Assembly (NCBI GenBank): GCA_015487235.1
Contig: WFQC01000157.1
Span: 1 to 64,000 of the forward strand
Source: Alteromonadaceae bacterium
GTDB taxonomy: Bacteria; Pseudomonadota; Gammaproteobacteria; Enterobacterales; Alteromonadaceae
Direction: 5' to 3'
Length of the DNA: 64,000 bases
The position numbers were made by a program, and so were the translations under genes. Shown here piece by piece: positions 39,902 through 48,072 of this stretch (positions within the stretch are counted from its first letter, which is position 1; every line of letters begins with the position of its first letter). The notes beneath the pieces were generated by a model. The model ran no database searches, had not been told where the DNA came from, and worked only from the letters and a program-made list of their open reading frames with translations.

Positions 39902-40930
39902 TTACTGCGCTCCTGTGTGGGTCGCATTATTTGAAAGTGCTACTAGCTGTTCAAGGGTTGTTAAGCCTTTTCCAGACATTAATACTTCATTGGCGATAGA
40001 CGCAGCTTCGGTAAGTGTTTCAGCCTTATCATGTAAATAAAGTAGAGCCGCACAATTAATGATGACCGCGGCATTGTGTGCTGCTTGGCCATTACCTGAT
40101 AAAATTGCCTTAATAACATCAGCATTTTGCTCAGGTGTGCCACCTTTAATGTCGTCAAGCGTATAGTTTTTTAGCCCAAAGTCTTGTGGGGAAATCGTTT
40201 TTTCGCTAAGTTGTCCCGCTTTTATTTCAACCACTTGAGTGTTGCCATGTAAGGCAATTTCATCTAAACCACTGCCATGCACAACCCATGCACGTTTAAC
40301 CCCCGTTAATTGTAATGCTTGTGCTAGCGGTTGCATTAATTCAGGCGTATACACACCTAACAGCATTGTGCTTGGTTGCGCGGGGTTAACTAAAGGCCCT
40401 AAGATATTAAAGAGCGTACGAATACCCATCGCTTTACGTACTGGAGCCGCATGTTTAAAACCTGCGTGGTAGGCTGGCGCAAATAAAAAGCATAAATTAG
40501 CCTGTTCAAGGCATTGTTTTGCTGTTTGGGGCGACATAAAGAGATTCACGCCGAAGGCTTCTAATAAATCGGCAGAACCCGACATGCTTGAAACGCTGCG
40601 ATTACCATGTTTTGCCATTTTTAAACCACAAGCTGCAGCTAAAATAGCCGCAGTTGTTGATATATTAATGGTATTGGCACCATCACCACCTGTGCCAACA
40701 CAATCGGCTACGGTAAAATCTAACACAGGAAAGTCAGTGGCATTATTGCGAATAGCTACCGCTGCACCAGCAATTTCAGCGGGTGTTTCCCCTTTTATTT
40801 TGAGTGCGGTTAATACACTGGCCAATAATGCTGGCGCTATGTTCCCTTGGATCACTTGTGAAAAAAAGTCTGTTGTTTGTTGCTGAGAAAGTGAGTTGCC
40901 CTCAACTAAGGTTGAAAGTGGGTTAGTCAT
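39902..40930 (-). CDS. trpD: Anthranilate phosphoribosyltransferase
   Basis: Transfers phosphoribose from PRPP to anthranilate. In 342 residues the signature GTGGDGANTINIST, near 83-96, binds PRPP. KHGNRSVSSMSGSADLLEA, near 111-129, and the D-E (GSGLDEIAL) metal site near 225 follow. It is a stand-alone TrpD, not fused to TrpG as in E. coli. It overlaps trpG by 8 bp and is followed by trpCF. Confidence 0.97.
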   Translation of the reverse strand: MTNPLSTLVEGNSLSQQQTTDFFSQVIQGNIAPALLASVLTALKIKGETPAEIAGAAVAIRNNATDFPVLDFTVADCVGTGGDGANTINISTTAAILAAACGLKMAKHGNRSVSSMSGSADLLEAFGVNLFMSPQTAKQCLEQANLCFLFAPAYHAGFKHAAPVRKAMGIRTLFNILGPLVNPAQPSTMLLGVYTPELMQPLAQALQLTGVKRAWVVHGSGLDEIALHGNTQVVEIKAGQLSEKTISPQDFGLKNYTLDDIKGGTPEQNADVIKAILSGNGQAAHNAAVIINCAALLYLHDKAETLTEAASIANEVLMSGKGLTTLEQLVALSNNATHTGAQ

Positions 40931-41600
40931 GTTGCGCTCCTAAACTGTTTGCGGTGTGCTTTTCTACCGACAACGTAAATAATCGTTGAATACTTTGTGC
41001 TAATAAATTGCTGCCATAAGTGGTTAAAATAGACTCAGGGTGAAATTGCATGCCAATAATGGCTTGTTGAGCTTGCTCAATAGCCATCACCATTTTTTTA
41101 CCGCGCGAATTGGTAAAATGAGCCGTTACCGTAAGTTGTTCAGGAATATTACTGCCAACCAACGAATGATAACGAGCCACTGGTAGAGGGTTGTCGATAT
41201 TGGCAAAGGCACCGCTTTGACAATGCTCTATCAGTGATGCTTTACCGTGTATAATTTCATCTGCGCGAATAATTTTTCCGCCATAATACTCGATCAACGC
41301 TTGATGACCTAGGCAAATGCCCAACATAGGAAAATGGCCTGCACACTTTGCAATCAATGCCATTAAACAGCCTGCTTTACTTGGTTCTCCTGGGCCTGGC
41401 GATAAAACTAATAAAACCTGTTTACCTTGTGCTTTTGCGTGTGTTATTTGCTTAAAAATAAACTCGGCAGATAAGGTGTTACGATAAACAATAGGGTCAA
41501 AACCTAAACATTGAAATTCATCGACAAGGTTGTAGGTGAATGAGTCGAGGTTATCGAGCATAAATAGTTGGCAATTATCGCTTACAATGATTTGGCTCAT
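40923..41600 (-). CDS. trpG: Anthranilate synthase glutamine amidotransferase component
   Basis: Supplies ammonia to TrpE. In 225 residues it is a class I glutaminase with the catalytic Cys in MLGICLGHQALIEYYGG near 94, and His and Glu in QFHPESI near 186-192. It also has the LLVLSPGPGEPSKAG oxyanion segment near 63-77. It overlaps trpE by 4 bp (ATGA) and trpD by 8 bp, so the three are translationally coupled. Confidence 0.97.
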   Translation of the reverse strand: MSQIIVSDNCQLFMLDNLDSFTYNLVDEFQCLGFDPIVYRNTLSAEFIFKQITHAKAQGKQVLLVLSPGPGEPSKAGCLMALIAKCAGHFPMLGICLGHQALIEYYGGKIIRADEIIHGKASLIEHCQSGAFANIDNPLPVARYHSLVGSNIPEQLTVTAHFTNSRGKKMVMAIEQAQQAIIGMQFHPESILTTYGSNLLAQSIQRLFTLSVEKHTANSLGAQHD

Positions 41601-43180
41601 GATATTTGCTCCTTACTCGCTTTTAAAATAGCACTGATCACTGCTTGCGCTTTTTGGCGGGTTTCATTGGCTTCACTTTGAGGATCAGAGTCGTAAACGA
41701 CACCCGCACCCGCTTGTACTTGCGCAAGATCATCTTTAACAAAAGCACTGCGAATAACAATGCAGGTATCCATATCACCATTGCCTGTAAAATAGCCGAC
41801 GGCACCACCGTAACTGCCTCGACGTTTTCCCTCTACTTGGCGAATAAGCTCAGTGGCTTTTACTTTGGGTGCGCCAGATAAGGTGCCCATATTCATACAA
41901 GCTTGGTAAGCATGTAAGGCATCTAAATCATCGGCTAAAGTACCGCACACTCTTGACACTAAATGCATAACGTGAGAGTAACGATCAACTTTCAGCAAGT
42001 CAGCAACATGACGCGTACCGGCTTTAGAAACACGGGCAATATCATTACGCGCTAAATCTACCAACATAATATGTTCGGCAAGCTCTTTTTTATCTTGGCG
42101 CAATGCTAATTCTATACGGCTATCTAAATCGAGCGAAAAGCTACCATCAGGCCTAAAACCACGTGGTCTTGTACCTGCAATAGGGTAAATTTCAACTTGG
42201 CGATTGTGTGCTTGATATTTAATTGCTGATTCGGGTGATGCCCCAAACATACAAAAGTCACTGTCTTGTAAATAAAACATATACGGACTGGGGTTACTTA
42301 ACTTTAATGCTTGATAAGCAGCTAAAGGATCGGAACAAGCTAAACTGAACGTGCGCGAAGGCACCACTTGAAAAATATCGCCAGCGCGAATATTTTCTTT
42401 TAACTGTTCAACAATTTGACAGTATTTTTCATCGCTAATATCTACTTTTACCTCGCAGTTAGCCGCTTGTGTTGCTATCACCTTAGTGAGGCTAAACTCT
42501 TGGTTTAATAAGCTTTTAATACTTGATAAACGGCGACTAATTTCAAAATAACATTTTTGTTGGTTTTTACCTGAAAAAACATTACCAATAATTTCAGAAC
42601 TGCGCTTTTCGTGATCAATAATTACTAAGGTTTCAGCAAGATAATAAACAAAGTCAGGGCAGCTATTTTCACCATGAGGTACTTGCGGTAATTCTTCACT
42701 TATTGCGATCATGTCAAAGGCAAATACACCGCCTAAGAATACTGCAAATGGGTGATGGTCTTTATTTTCAAGCTGAGTAAATAAACGCAAGGCTTGAAAA
42801 GGGTTAATGCTGGTTAAGCGCGCATTTTCATCAAGTGCTGCTGTTATGGTACTAAATTCTGCAATTAAGCTTGTGGCTTGTCGGGTTAATTTGGCTTGTT
42901 GTTGCAGAGCTTGTTCAGCAAAGTCGAGAGCAGCTTCGCCATTAACCGACAGTGCAGTAAAAGTAACTGTTTGACCGTTACACACTATTTTTACGGCTGC
43001 ATCAAGTAGTAATAAGCTTTTGAGTTGATGCTTTTTATCGATTTCGGCTGATTCTAATAAAATATTATGCGGTTTATTTTCACAAAGGCGTTGGTAAACA
43101 GCTAAAGGATCAGCTTGGTATTTTGCTGAACCTGAAAGCGTATTAACCGCGCCAACTTCTGTGTTAATAGTATTTAACAT
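41597..43180 (-). CDS. trpE: Anthranilate synthase component I
   Basis: Makes anthranilate from chorismate and ammonia, the first committed step to tryptophan. In 527 residues the feedback site LLESAEI lies near 41-47, so Trp inhibition is expected. The catalytic chorismate-binding domain (about 240-520) has IFQVVPSRTF, FASPESAIKY-like GASPESAI, IAGTRPRG, LVDLARNDIARV and MNLGTLSGAPKVKA. It overlaps the end of the DAHP synthase gene by 7 bp. Confidence 0.97.
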   Translation of the reverse strand: MLNTINTEVGAVNTLSGSAKYQADPLAVYQRLCENKPHNILLESAEIDKKHQLKSLLLLDAAVKIVCNGQTVTFTALSVNGEAALDFAEQALQQQAKLTRQATSLIAEFSTITAALDENARLTSINPFQALRLFTQLENKDHHPFAVFLGGVFAFDMIAISEELPQVPHGENSCPDFVYYLAETLVIIDHEKRSSEIIGNVFSGKNQQKCYFEISRRLSSIKSLLNQEFSLTKVIATQAANCEVKVDISDEKYCQIVEQLKENIRAGDIFQVVPSRTFSLACSDPLAAYQALKLSNPSPYMFYLQDSDFCMFGASPESAIKYQAHNRQVEIYPIAGTRPRGFRPDGSFSLDLDSRIELALRQDKKELAEHIMLVDLARNDIARVSKAGTRHVADLLKVDRYSHVMHLVSRVCGTLADDLDALHAYQACMNMGTLSGAPKVKATELIRQVEGKRRGSYGGAVGYFTGNGDMDTCIVIRSAFVKDDLAQVQAGAGVVYDSDPQSEANETRQKAQAVISAILKASKEQIS

Positions 43181-44190
43181 AGTGTTTTACCTGCGGCGGC
43201 AACAAAAGGTTTTATGTCTGCCATCAGTTGAGCAAAGTCGTCTGCGGTAAGTGCTTGGTGACCATCAGACAGGGCCTCTTTAGGATTTAAATGCGTTTCA
43301 ACAATAATGCCATCTGCCCCTACCGCAACGGCAGCACGAGATAACGGGTTAATTAATGATTTCACCCCTGTACCATGAGAAGGGTCAACAAACACGGGCA
43401 AATGAGATTTTTCTTTTAAATAGGCAACGGCATTTAAGTCTAAAGTGTTGCGGGTTGCCGTTTCAAAAGTGCGAATACCACGTTCGCATAAAATAACCTG
43501 ACTATTACCTGAGTTGATAATATATTCTGCCGCAAGCAATAATTCTTCGAGTGTCGCACTCATACCGCGTTTTAATAAAACAGGTTTATCTGTTTTACCA
43601 ACGGCTTCAAGTAAACGAAAATTTTGCATATTACGCGCACCAATTTGATAGCAATCAATGTAGTCATACATTAAATCAGCATCGTTGGGATCAATAATTT
43701 CTGACACAATACCTAACCCGTATTGCTTCTTGGCCATTTTTAATAATTTTAGCCCAGCTTCGCCCAAGCCTTGAAAGCTGTATGGGCTGGTACGAGGCTT
43801 AAACGCACCACCGCGTAGTAAGGCAATACCATGTGCTTTGATCATTTCGCTAATGCCCAGCAATTGTTGCTCACTTTCAACGGAACAAGGCCCGGCAATA
43901 ACCGTAAATTTACCGCCACCAATGTTAGTGTCTGCAATAGGAACAATAGAGTCGTGCGCTTGTAACTCGCGAGAGACTAATTTGTAAGGGCTTAATACGG
44001 GCTTGACTTCATCAACCATAGGATAGCTGTCTAAATGAAGTTGTCTGAGAATGCGCTCATCGCCTAAAGCACCGAGTACTGTGCGCTCAATGCCAGGCAT
44101 GTAAAGTGGTTTTAAGCCTAAACTGGCTATTTTTTCAAGAATTTCGTTAGCATCTGCTTCAGTTGCTTCGGGTTTTAAAATAATAATCAT
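43174..44190 (-). CDS. 3-deoxy-7-phosphoheptulonate synthase, type I-beta
   Basis: First enzyme of the shikimate pathway, joining PEP and erythrose 4-phosphate. With the start at 44190 it has 338 residues. An N-terminal ferredoxin-like regulatory domain (about 1-70, MIIILKPEATEADANEI) precedes the aldolase domain, with AGPCSVES near 99-106, FKPRTSPYSFQGLG near 128-141, LKRG and DPSHGTG. This layout is the AroF/AroA-I-beta type of Thermotoga and Bacillus, not E. coli AroG. The frame is open to 44304, but GATGAGAAA lies just before 44190 and the upstream part is leader sequence. As first gene of the trp operon it raises flux when Trp is low. Confidence 0.94.
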   Translation of the reverse strand: MIIILKPEATEADANEILEKIASLGLKPLYMPGIERTVLGALGDERILRQLHLDSYPMVDEVKPVLSPYKLVSRELQAHDSIVPIADTNIGGGKFTVIAGPCSVESEQQLLGISEMIKAHGIALLRGGAFKPRTSPYSFQGLGEAGLKLLKMAKKQYGLGIVSEIIDPNDADLMYDYIDCYQIGARNMQNFRLLEAVGKTDKPVLLKRGMSATLEELLLAAEYIINSGNSQVILCERGIRTFETATRNTLDLNAVAYLKEKSHLPVFVDPSHGTGVKSLINPLSRAAVAVGADGIIVETHLNPKEALSDGHQALTADDFAQLMADIKPFVAAAGKTLC

Positions 44191-44218
44191 GGTTATTTTC
44201 TCATCTAAAAGTGTGTTT

Positions 44219-44258
44219 ATACCAACTCGAAAGGTCAACGCCCTAATAGAATTGGTAT
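44219..44258 (-). promoter_or_regulatory. Inverted repeat between the second leader ORF and the DAHP synthase gene
   Basis: GAATTGGTAT (44249-44258) and ATACCAACTC (44219-44228) form a 10-bp stem with one G-U pair and a 20-nt loop. The structure starts 7 nt beyond the stop of the second leader ORF and ends 28 nt before the DAHP synthase start. It has no T-run. It could alter access to the ribosome binding site; it may also be a dispersed repeat. Confidence 0.35.
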
Positions 44259-44264
44259 TAATAG

Positions 44265-44321
44265 TCATCCAGCATAAATGGGCAATAGCCACCATAAATA
44301 CCATGTTGTTGCTTTATTCAT
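44265..44321 (-). CDS. Second Trp/Tyr-rich leader ORF upstream of DAHP synthase
   Basis: ATG at 44321 to TGA at 44265 encodes MNKATTWYLWWLLPIYAG (18 residues: three Trp, two Tyr, four Leu). GGAGATCACA just before the ATG is one of the strongest ribosome binding sites in this window. It lies after the attenuator terminator and before the DAHP synthase gene. The residue make-up points to a regulatory peptide sensing Trp and perhaps Tyr supply, or to an upstream ORF controlling translation of the next gene. Too short to judge by homology. Confidence 0.5.
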   Translation of the reverse strand: MNKATTWYLWWLLPIYAG

Positions 44322-44379
44322 TGTGATCTCCGTTGTATTACTTGAGTATTACCTGTTATTTATTTCACTCGGTAAAACG

Positions 44380-44407
44380 AAAAAACCCGCTTAAATTAAG
44401 CGGGCTT
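44380..44407 (-). terminator. trp operon attenuator terminator
   Basis: On the minus strand CCCGCTTA pairs with TAAGCGGG (44397-44404 and 44386-44393, 8-bp stem, 3-nt loop) and is followed by six T. The competing antiterminator pairs AAGTGGGTT (44460-44468 read on the minus strand, overlapping the leader stop) with AGCCCGCTT (44398-44406), nine pairs counting two G-U. AACTC inside the leader pairs with the GGGTT of the antiterminator arm. These are the 1:2, 2:3 and 3:4 alternatives of classical attenuation. Confidence 0.88.
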
Positions 44408-44466
44408 CTAAAATCTTTATGTACATTTTATTCTTTATTTTACGTACAAGCACTTTCACAACCCAC

Positions 44467-44523
44467 TTATGTTGAGTTATGCCACCACCAAATCAGAGAA
44501 ATAGTTTGTTTTGCTTGTTTCAT
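44467..44523 (-). CDS. trpL: trp leader peptide TrpL
   Basis: ATG at 44523 to TAA at 44467 encodes MKQAKQTISLIWWWHNST (18 residues). Three consecutive Trp codons sit 12 nt before the stop and 60-70 nt upstream of a terminator hairpin with T-run, exactly as in enteric trp operons. Ribosome stalling at the Trp codons would free the antiterminator arm. The ribosome binding site is weak. The gene lies between rnm (divergent) and the trp genes, the position of trpL in E. coli. Confidence 0.9.
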   Translation of the reverse strand: MKQAKQTISLIWWWHNST

Positions 44524-44592
44524 TATCTTGAGCTTGTCAGTAAACTTACAGTTAATAATAGTAAAATAAATTCCCCTATAGAAGACAATATT

Positions 44593-45480
44593 ATGACCTT
44601 AGTGTCAAGCCCCCTAAGGCAAGATTTTTCAATATTTACTAAAGATGGTTGTCGTATCGATTTACACAGTCATACTCAATATTCAGACGGTAGTTTATCG
44701 CCACAAGCTTTAATTAATAGAGCCGTTAATTTTCAGCTCGATGTTTTAGCTATTACCGACCATGATACTGTTGCCGCTTTAGCTATTGCTCATGATTATA
44801 TTAAAGCGCAGAATATACCATTAACCTTGATTAATGGTATTGAATTTTCCACACTTTGGCAGGGCTTTGAAATTCATATTGTTGGCTTGAATATTGATCT
44901 CAATAGTTTATCGTTACAAGCGTTAATTAACCAACAACAAGCGCGTCGAGAGCAGCGGGCAGTAACTTTAGGAGCAAAGCTTGCTAAATGTGGTTTTGCC
45001 GAGGTCTACCCCGAAGCCAAAGCATTAGCACAGCAAGGGTCGATTACACGTGCGCACTTTGCAAAAGCACTACTGCAACGTGGGGTGGTAACACAAATGC
45101 AAAAAGCCTTTGACAAATATATAGGTAAAGGTAAGCGAGCTTATGTGAAACCTGATTGGTGTGATATAGAAACAGCGGTTGCTACAATTCATCAAGCGGG
45201 TGGAGTGGCGATAATAGCGCACCCTTTACGTTATGATTTGTCAGGAAAGTGGCTACGTCGTTTAATTGTGCATTTTAAAGAGGTCGGGGGAAATGCCCTA
45301 GAAGTTGTTTTACCACAAATGGCACCCCAACAACGAGATTTAATGCTAAACTATTGTTTAGAATATAATTTACATGCTTCAATGGGTTCAGACTTTCATT
45401 ATCCTAGCCGTTGGAGCGATTTAGGCCGAAATCTTGCCATGCCTGAAAAAGCAATACCGGTGTGGCAACTGTGGCATTAA
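44593..45480 (+). CDS. rnm: PHP-family RNase AM / nucleotide phosphatase
   Basis: In 295 residues from the ATG at 44593 it is the YciV/Rnm family: PHP-domain exoribonuclease that matures the 5' ends of rRNA and hydrolyses 3',5'-bisphosphonucleotides. Metal motifs are DLHSHTQYSDG near 22-32, ITDHDTVAAL near 56-65, HPLRYD near 211 and GSDFHYPSRW near 263. An open extension starts at 44479, but it runs into the trp leader and lacks family similarity. It is divergent from trpL, as in E. coli. yciO follows by 15 bp. Confidence 0.93.
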   Translation: MTLVSSPLRQDFSIFTKDGCRIDLHSHTQYSDGSLSPQALINRAVNFQLDVLAITDHDTVAALAIAHDYIKAQNIPLTLINGIEFSTLWQGFEIHIVGLNIDLNSLSLQALINQQQARREQRAVTLGAKLAKCGFAEVYPEAKALAQQGSITRAHFAKALLQRGVVTQMQKAFDKYIGKGKRAYVKPDWCDIETAVATIHQAGGVAIIAHPLRYDLSGKWLRRLIVHFKEVGGNALEVVLPQMAPQQRDLMLNYCLEYNLHASMGSDFHYPSRWSDLGRNLAMPEKAIPVWQLWH

Positions 45481-45495
45481 AGAAGGAATAGTATT

Positions 45496-46116
45496 ATGAG
45501 CCAATTTTTTTATGTTCACCCTGAAAACCCACAAGGGCGGTTGATGAAACAAGCTGCTGATATGATCCGCCAAGGTGCTGTTGTGGTTTATCCTACCGAT
45601 TCTGGTTATGCAATTGGATGCCACATTGGCGATAAAAAAGCTCTTGAGCGCATTTGTCGCATTCGAGATATTTCTAAAACGCATAATTTTACTTTAGTTT
45701 GTAGAGACTTATCTGAAATTTCTGAGTATGCTCGTATTGATAACACAGCATTTCGGTTGTTAAAACATAATACTCCAGGGCCTTATACTTTCATTTTTAA
45801 AGGCTCTAAAGAAGTGCCGAAACGTTTATTAAATGAAAAACGCAAAACGATAGGTATTCGTATTCCTGATAATAAAATAACCCAAGCATTATTGGCTGAA
45901 TTAAAAGAGCCGATTATGTCTACCACCTTGATTATGCCTGGTGCAGATATGGCTGAATATGATCCTGAACATATTCGTGATATTTTAGAGCATCAAGTTG
46001 ATTTAATTATTCATGGTGGCTATTTAGGTGAAAAACCGACCACAGTAATTGATTTTTCTGAAGGTGATGCGGTTATTTTACGTGTTGGTGAAGGCGACCC
46101 AACACCCTTTGAATAA
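45496..46116 (+). CDS. yciO: YciO family L-threonylcarbamoyladenylate synthase-like protein
   Basis: In 206 residues it is a YrdC/Sua5-fold protein of the YciO branch: AADMIRQGAVVVYPTDSGYAIG near 17-38, RICRIRDISKTHNFTLVCRDL near 50-72, and GPYTFIFKGSKEVPKRLLNEKRKTIGIRIP near 90-120. YrdC makes threonylcarbamoyl-AMP for tRNA t6A; YciO is a homologue with less certain activity. It lies in the rnm-yciO pair of E. coli. An AAGGA ribosome binding site lies about 9 nt upstream. Confidence 0.94.
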   Translation: MSQFFYVHPENPQGRLMKQAADMIRQGAVVVYPTDSGYAIGCHIGDKKALERICRIRDISKTHNFTLVCRDLSEISEYARIDNTAFRLLKHNTPGPYTFIFKGSKEVPKRLLNEKRKTIGIRIPDNKITQALLAELKEPIMSTTLIMPGADMAEYDPEHIRDILEHQVDLIIHGGYLGEKPTTVIDFSEGDAVILRVGEGDPTPFE

Positions 46117-46136
46117 AAGCTTTTAATAACCCTTTA

Positions 46137-46994
46137 ATGACTACTGATACCAATAACACCATGAATAAAAAAATGCAGGGTGAAATGCAACAACAAGCGC
46201 TGCCTTTCGCCTTTATTCATGGTGAAGGTATTGTTGAAAAGCCCCAAGATTTATTTATTCCCCCTGATGCTTTAGAAGTTATTTTAGAAAACTTTGAAGG
46301 CCCGCTTGATTTATTACTGTATTTAATTCGCAAACAAAAGCTTGATATTATCGACTTACCAATTGCACAAATTACTCAGCAATATATGAACTATATTGAG
46401 CTAATGACAGACTTAAAACTAGCATTAGCGGCTGAATACTTGGTTATGGCAGCTATTTTAGCTGAAATAAAATCACGGTTATTACTACCGAAACTTAAAA
46501 CTGAAGACGATGAAGAAGATCCTCGAGCAGAACTCGTTCGTCGTTTACAAGAATATGAAGTGATCAAGCAAGCGGCTCAAACGCTTGATCAAATACCTCG
46601 ATTAGAACGTGATTTACATACGGTTAATGTATTATTTGCAGACAACTTTACCCAAACAACGACACCACCAGAAGTTGACTTAAGCGATTTGGTTAATGCG
46701 CTTAAAGGGCTTTTAAAGCGTTGTGAAGCTTTTGAACATCACCATATTCAAGGTGAAGTATTATCAACTCGAGAACGTATGACAAAAGTGCTTGAACAAT
46801 TAACCGCTGCAAGCCAAGCCAAGCAACCTTTTGTTGAATTTAGCTGCTTGTTTGATTTTAAAGAAGGTAAAGCAGGTGTTGTTGTGACTTTTTTAGCTAT
46901 TTTAGAATTGGTTAAAGAATCATTAATTGAATGTATTCAAAGTGAAGTACTGGGGCAAATACAATTAACATTATCAACACAGGGTGATTATTAA
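46137..46994 (+). CDS. scpA: Segregation and condensation protein A
   Basis: Kleisin partner of SMC or MukB-like proteins. In 285 residues the N-terminal helical domain has FEGPLDLLLYLIRKQKLDIIDLPIAQIT near 54-82, followed by EYLVMAAILAEIKSRLLLP near 100-118, an acid-rich loop (KTEDDEEDPRAELV) and a C-terminal winged helix (about 215-280). The first 45 residues are a polar extension. The alternative start at MNKKMQG (9th codon) cannot be excluded. The stop overlaps the scpB start by 1 nt. Confidence 0.94.
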   Translation: MTTDTNNTMNKKMQGEMQQQALPFAFIHGEGIVEKPQDLFIPPDALEVILENFEGPLDLLLYLIRKQKLDIIDLPIAQITQQYMNYIELMTDLKLALAAEYLVMAAILAEIKSRLLLPKLKTEDDEEDPRAELVRRLQEYEVIKQAAQTLDQIPRLERDLHTVNVLFADNFTQTTTPPEVDLSDLVNALKGLLKRCEAFEHHHIQGEVLSTRERMTKVLEQLTAASQAKQPFVEFSCLFDFKEGKAGVVVTFLAILELVKESLIECIQSEVLGQIQLTLSTQGDY

Positions 46995-47581
46995 TGGCCA
47001 AACACAATGCAGAGACACAAGCTGAACTTTATACTTCAGCACAAAAAGCATTAATAGAAGCGGCTATTTTTATTACAGATAAACCGCAAACGCTTGATTA
47101 TTTACAACAACATTTTTCGCTTTCGCGTAAACAACTCAAGGCAATTATTAAAGCATTACAACAAGATTATCAGCATCGAGGTATTGAATTAGTCGAAGTT
47201 GCTTCAGGTTTTCGTTTTCAAGCAAGGGCACAATTTAGTCATGATTTAGCGGTATTGTTTGAAGAAAAAGCACCTAAATACTCACGCGCATTACTTGAAA
47301 CACTGGCTTTAGTTGCTTACAAACAACCAATAACGCGCGGTGAAATTGAAGATATTCGTGGTGTTGCGGTAAGCAGTCATATTATGAAAACCTTATTAGA
47401 GCGAGATTGGCTAAAAATACTCGGGCATAAAGAAGTGCCTGGTCGTCCTGCGTTATATGGCACGACAAAAGCATTTTTAGATTATTTTAACTTATCATCA
47501 CTTGAACAATTACCCGAATTAAAAACACTCAATATGGAACAAAAGTTTTCACTGGCAATGGAAAATGTTACCGATAACTAG
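46994..47581 (+). CDS. scpB: Segregation and condensation protein B
   Basis: Winged-helix partner of ScpA. In 195 residues the two winged-helix domains are clear: LIEAAIFITDKPQTLDYLQQHF (15-36) with LVEVASGFRFQ, and ALLETLALVAYKQPITRGEIEDIRGV (93-118) with RDWLKILGHKEVPGRPALYGTT. It overlaps scpA. The gap to rluB holds a palindromic element and a terminator-like hairpin. Confidence 0.95.
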   Translation: MAKHNAETQAELYTSAQKALIEAAIFITDKPQTLDYLQQHFSLSRKQLKAIIKALQQDYQHRGIELVEVASGFRFQARAQFSHDLAVLFEEKAPKYSRALLETLALVAYKQPITRGEIEDIRGVAVSSHIMKTLLERDWLKILGHKEVPGRPALYGTTKAFLDYFNLSSLEQLPELKTLNMEQKFSLAMENVTDN

Positions 47582-47650
47582 GATGCATTTATTTAGATTG
47601 AACAAAATTTAAACTCAAAAGGTTAATATGCTCTAATCATTAATGATCTT

Positions 47651-47917
47651 ATATACCCATGATACTTCAAGATGCGAGTTTCAGGATGCCTGAGCGATTC
47701 ATGGTCAAGGCGCATCTTTTTATTAATGGTGCTCCCTTAAAAATAGATGCAACGAAGAGCATGATTTGCTCAGGTATCCCTGTAGGGCTGGTTTAGAAAC
47801 GCTTTATGCTACATTATTGATTTCGACAAGGGAACAACCATTCTCTTCAATCAATGCCTTGCCTAAAAGCGTTTCTAATTCCAGCTGAATCCTGTATCTT
47901 GAGGTAACATGGGTATA
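47651..47917. repeat. Long palindromic MITE-like element with nested inverted repeats (copy 3)
   Basis: This 267-bp element has the same ends as copy 2 (ATATACCCATGATACTTCAA and GAGGTAACATGGGTATA). An internal block near 47757-47814 (GAGCATGATTTGCTCAGG and GTTTAGAAACGCTTTATGC) is the inverse of segments in copy 2 (CCTGAGCAAATCATGCTC) and in its own right arm (AAAAGCGTTTCTAA). So it carries a nested, inverted unit. It fills most of the scpB-rluB gap (47582-48072), which has no gene. Confidence 0.7.
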
Positions 47918-47936
47918 GCTATCCTTACTAATTTAC

Positions 47937-47967
47937 GTCACCCTGACGAAAGTCAGGATCTTTTTTA
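47937..47967. terminator. CCTGAC-GAAA-GTCAGG palindrome followed by T-run
   Basis: CCTGAC (47942-47947), GAAA loop and GTCAGG (47952-47957), then ATCTTTTTT. This can stop transcription coming from scpB. The same palindrome family occurs at 51943 and 55928. Confidence 0.6.
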
Positions 47968-48008
47968 GCTTTTTTTCTCGAACGCTCAAAAATCATCTTA
48001 AAAATTGT

Positions 48009-48014
48009 TATACT
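48009..48014 (+). promoter_or_regulatory. Candidate -10 element of rluB
   Basis: TATACT preceded by TG (TGTTATACT), 59 nt before the rluB ATG, is a good extended -10. No strong -35 lies 17 nt upstream (CTCAAA). Confidence 0.4.
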
Positions 48015-48072
48015 AGGAACAGTGAATACTGAGTCAGAAAGAACACCTTACTGACGTGAAAAGAGAATAACA

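Noticed and set aside
44191-44304. N-terminal extension of DAHP synthase
   Set aside because: The frame is open, but this stretch overlaps the second leader ORF and the stem, and the family starts with the regulatory domain at 44190.
44333-44569. A 78-codon plus-strand ORF across the trp leader
   Set aside because: It is antisense to the attenuator, lacks a ribosome binding site and has no recognisable features.
44479-44592. N-terminal extension of Rnm
   Set aside because: The 38 extra codons overlap the trp leader on the other strand and do not resemble the family; the ATG at 44593 aligns with it.
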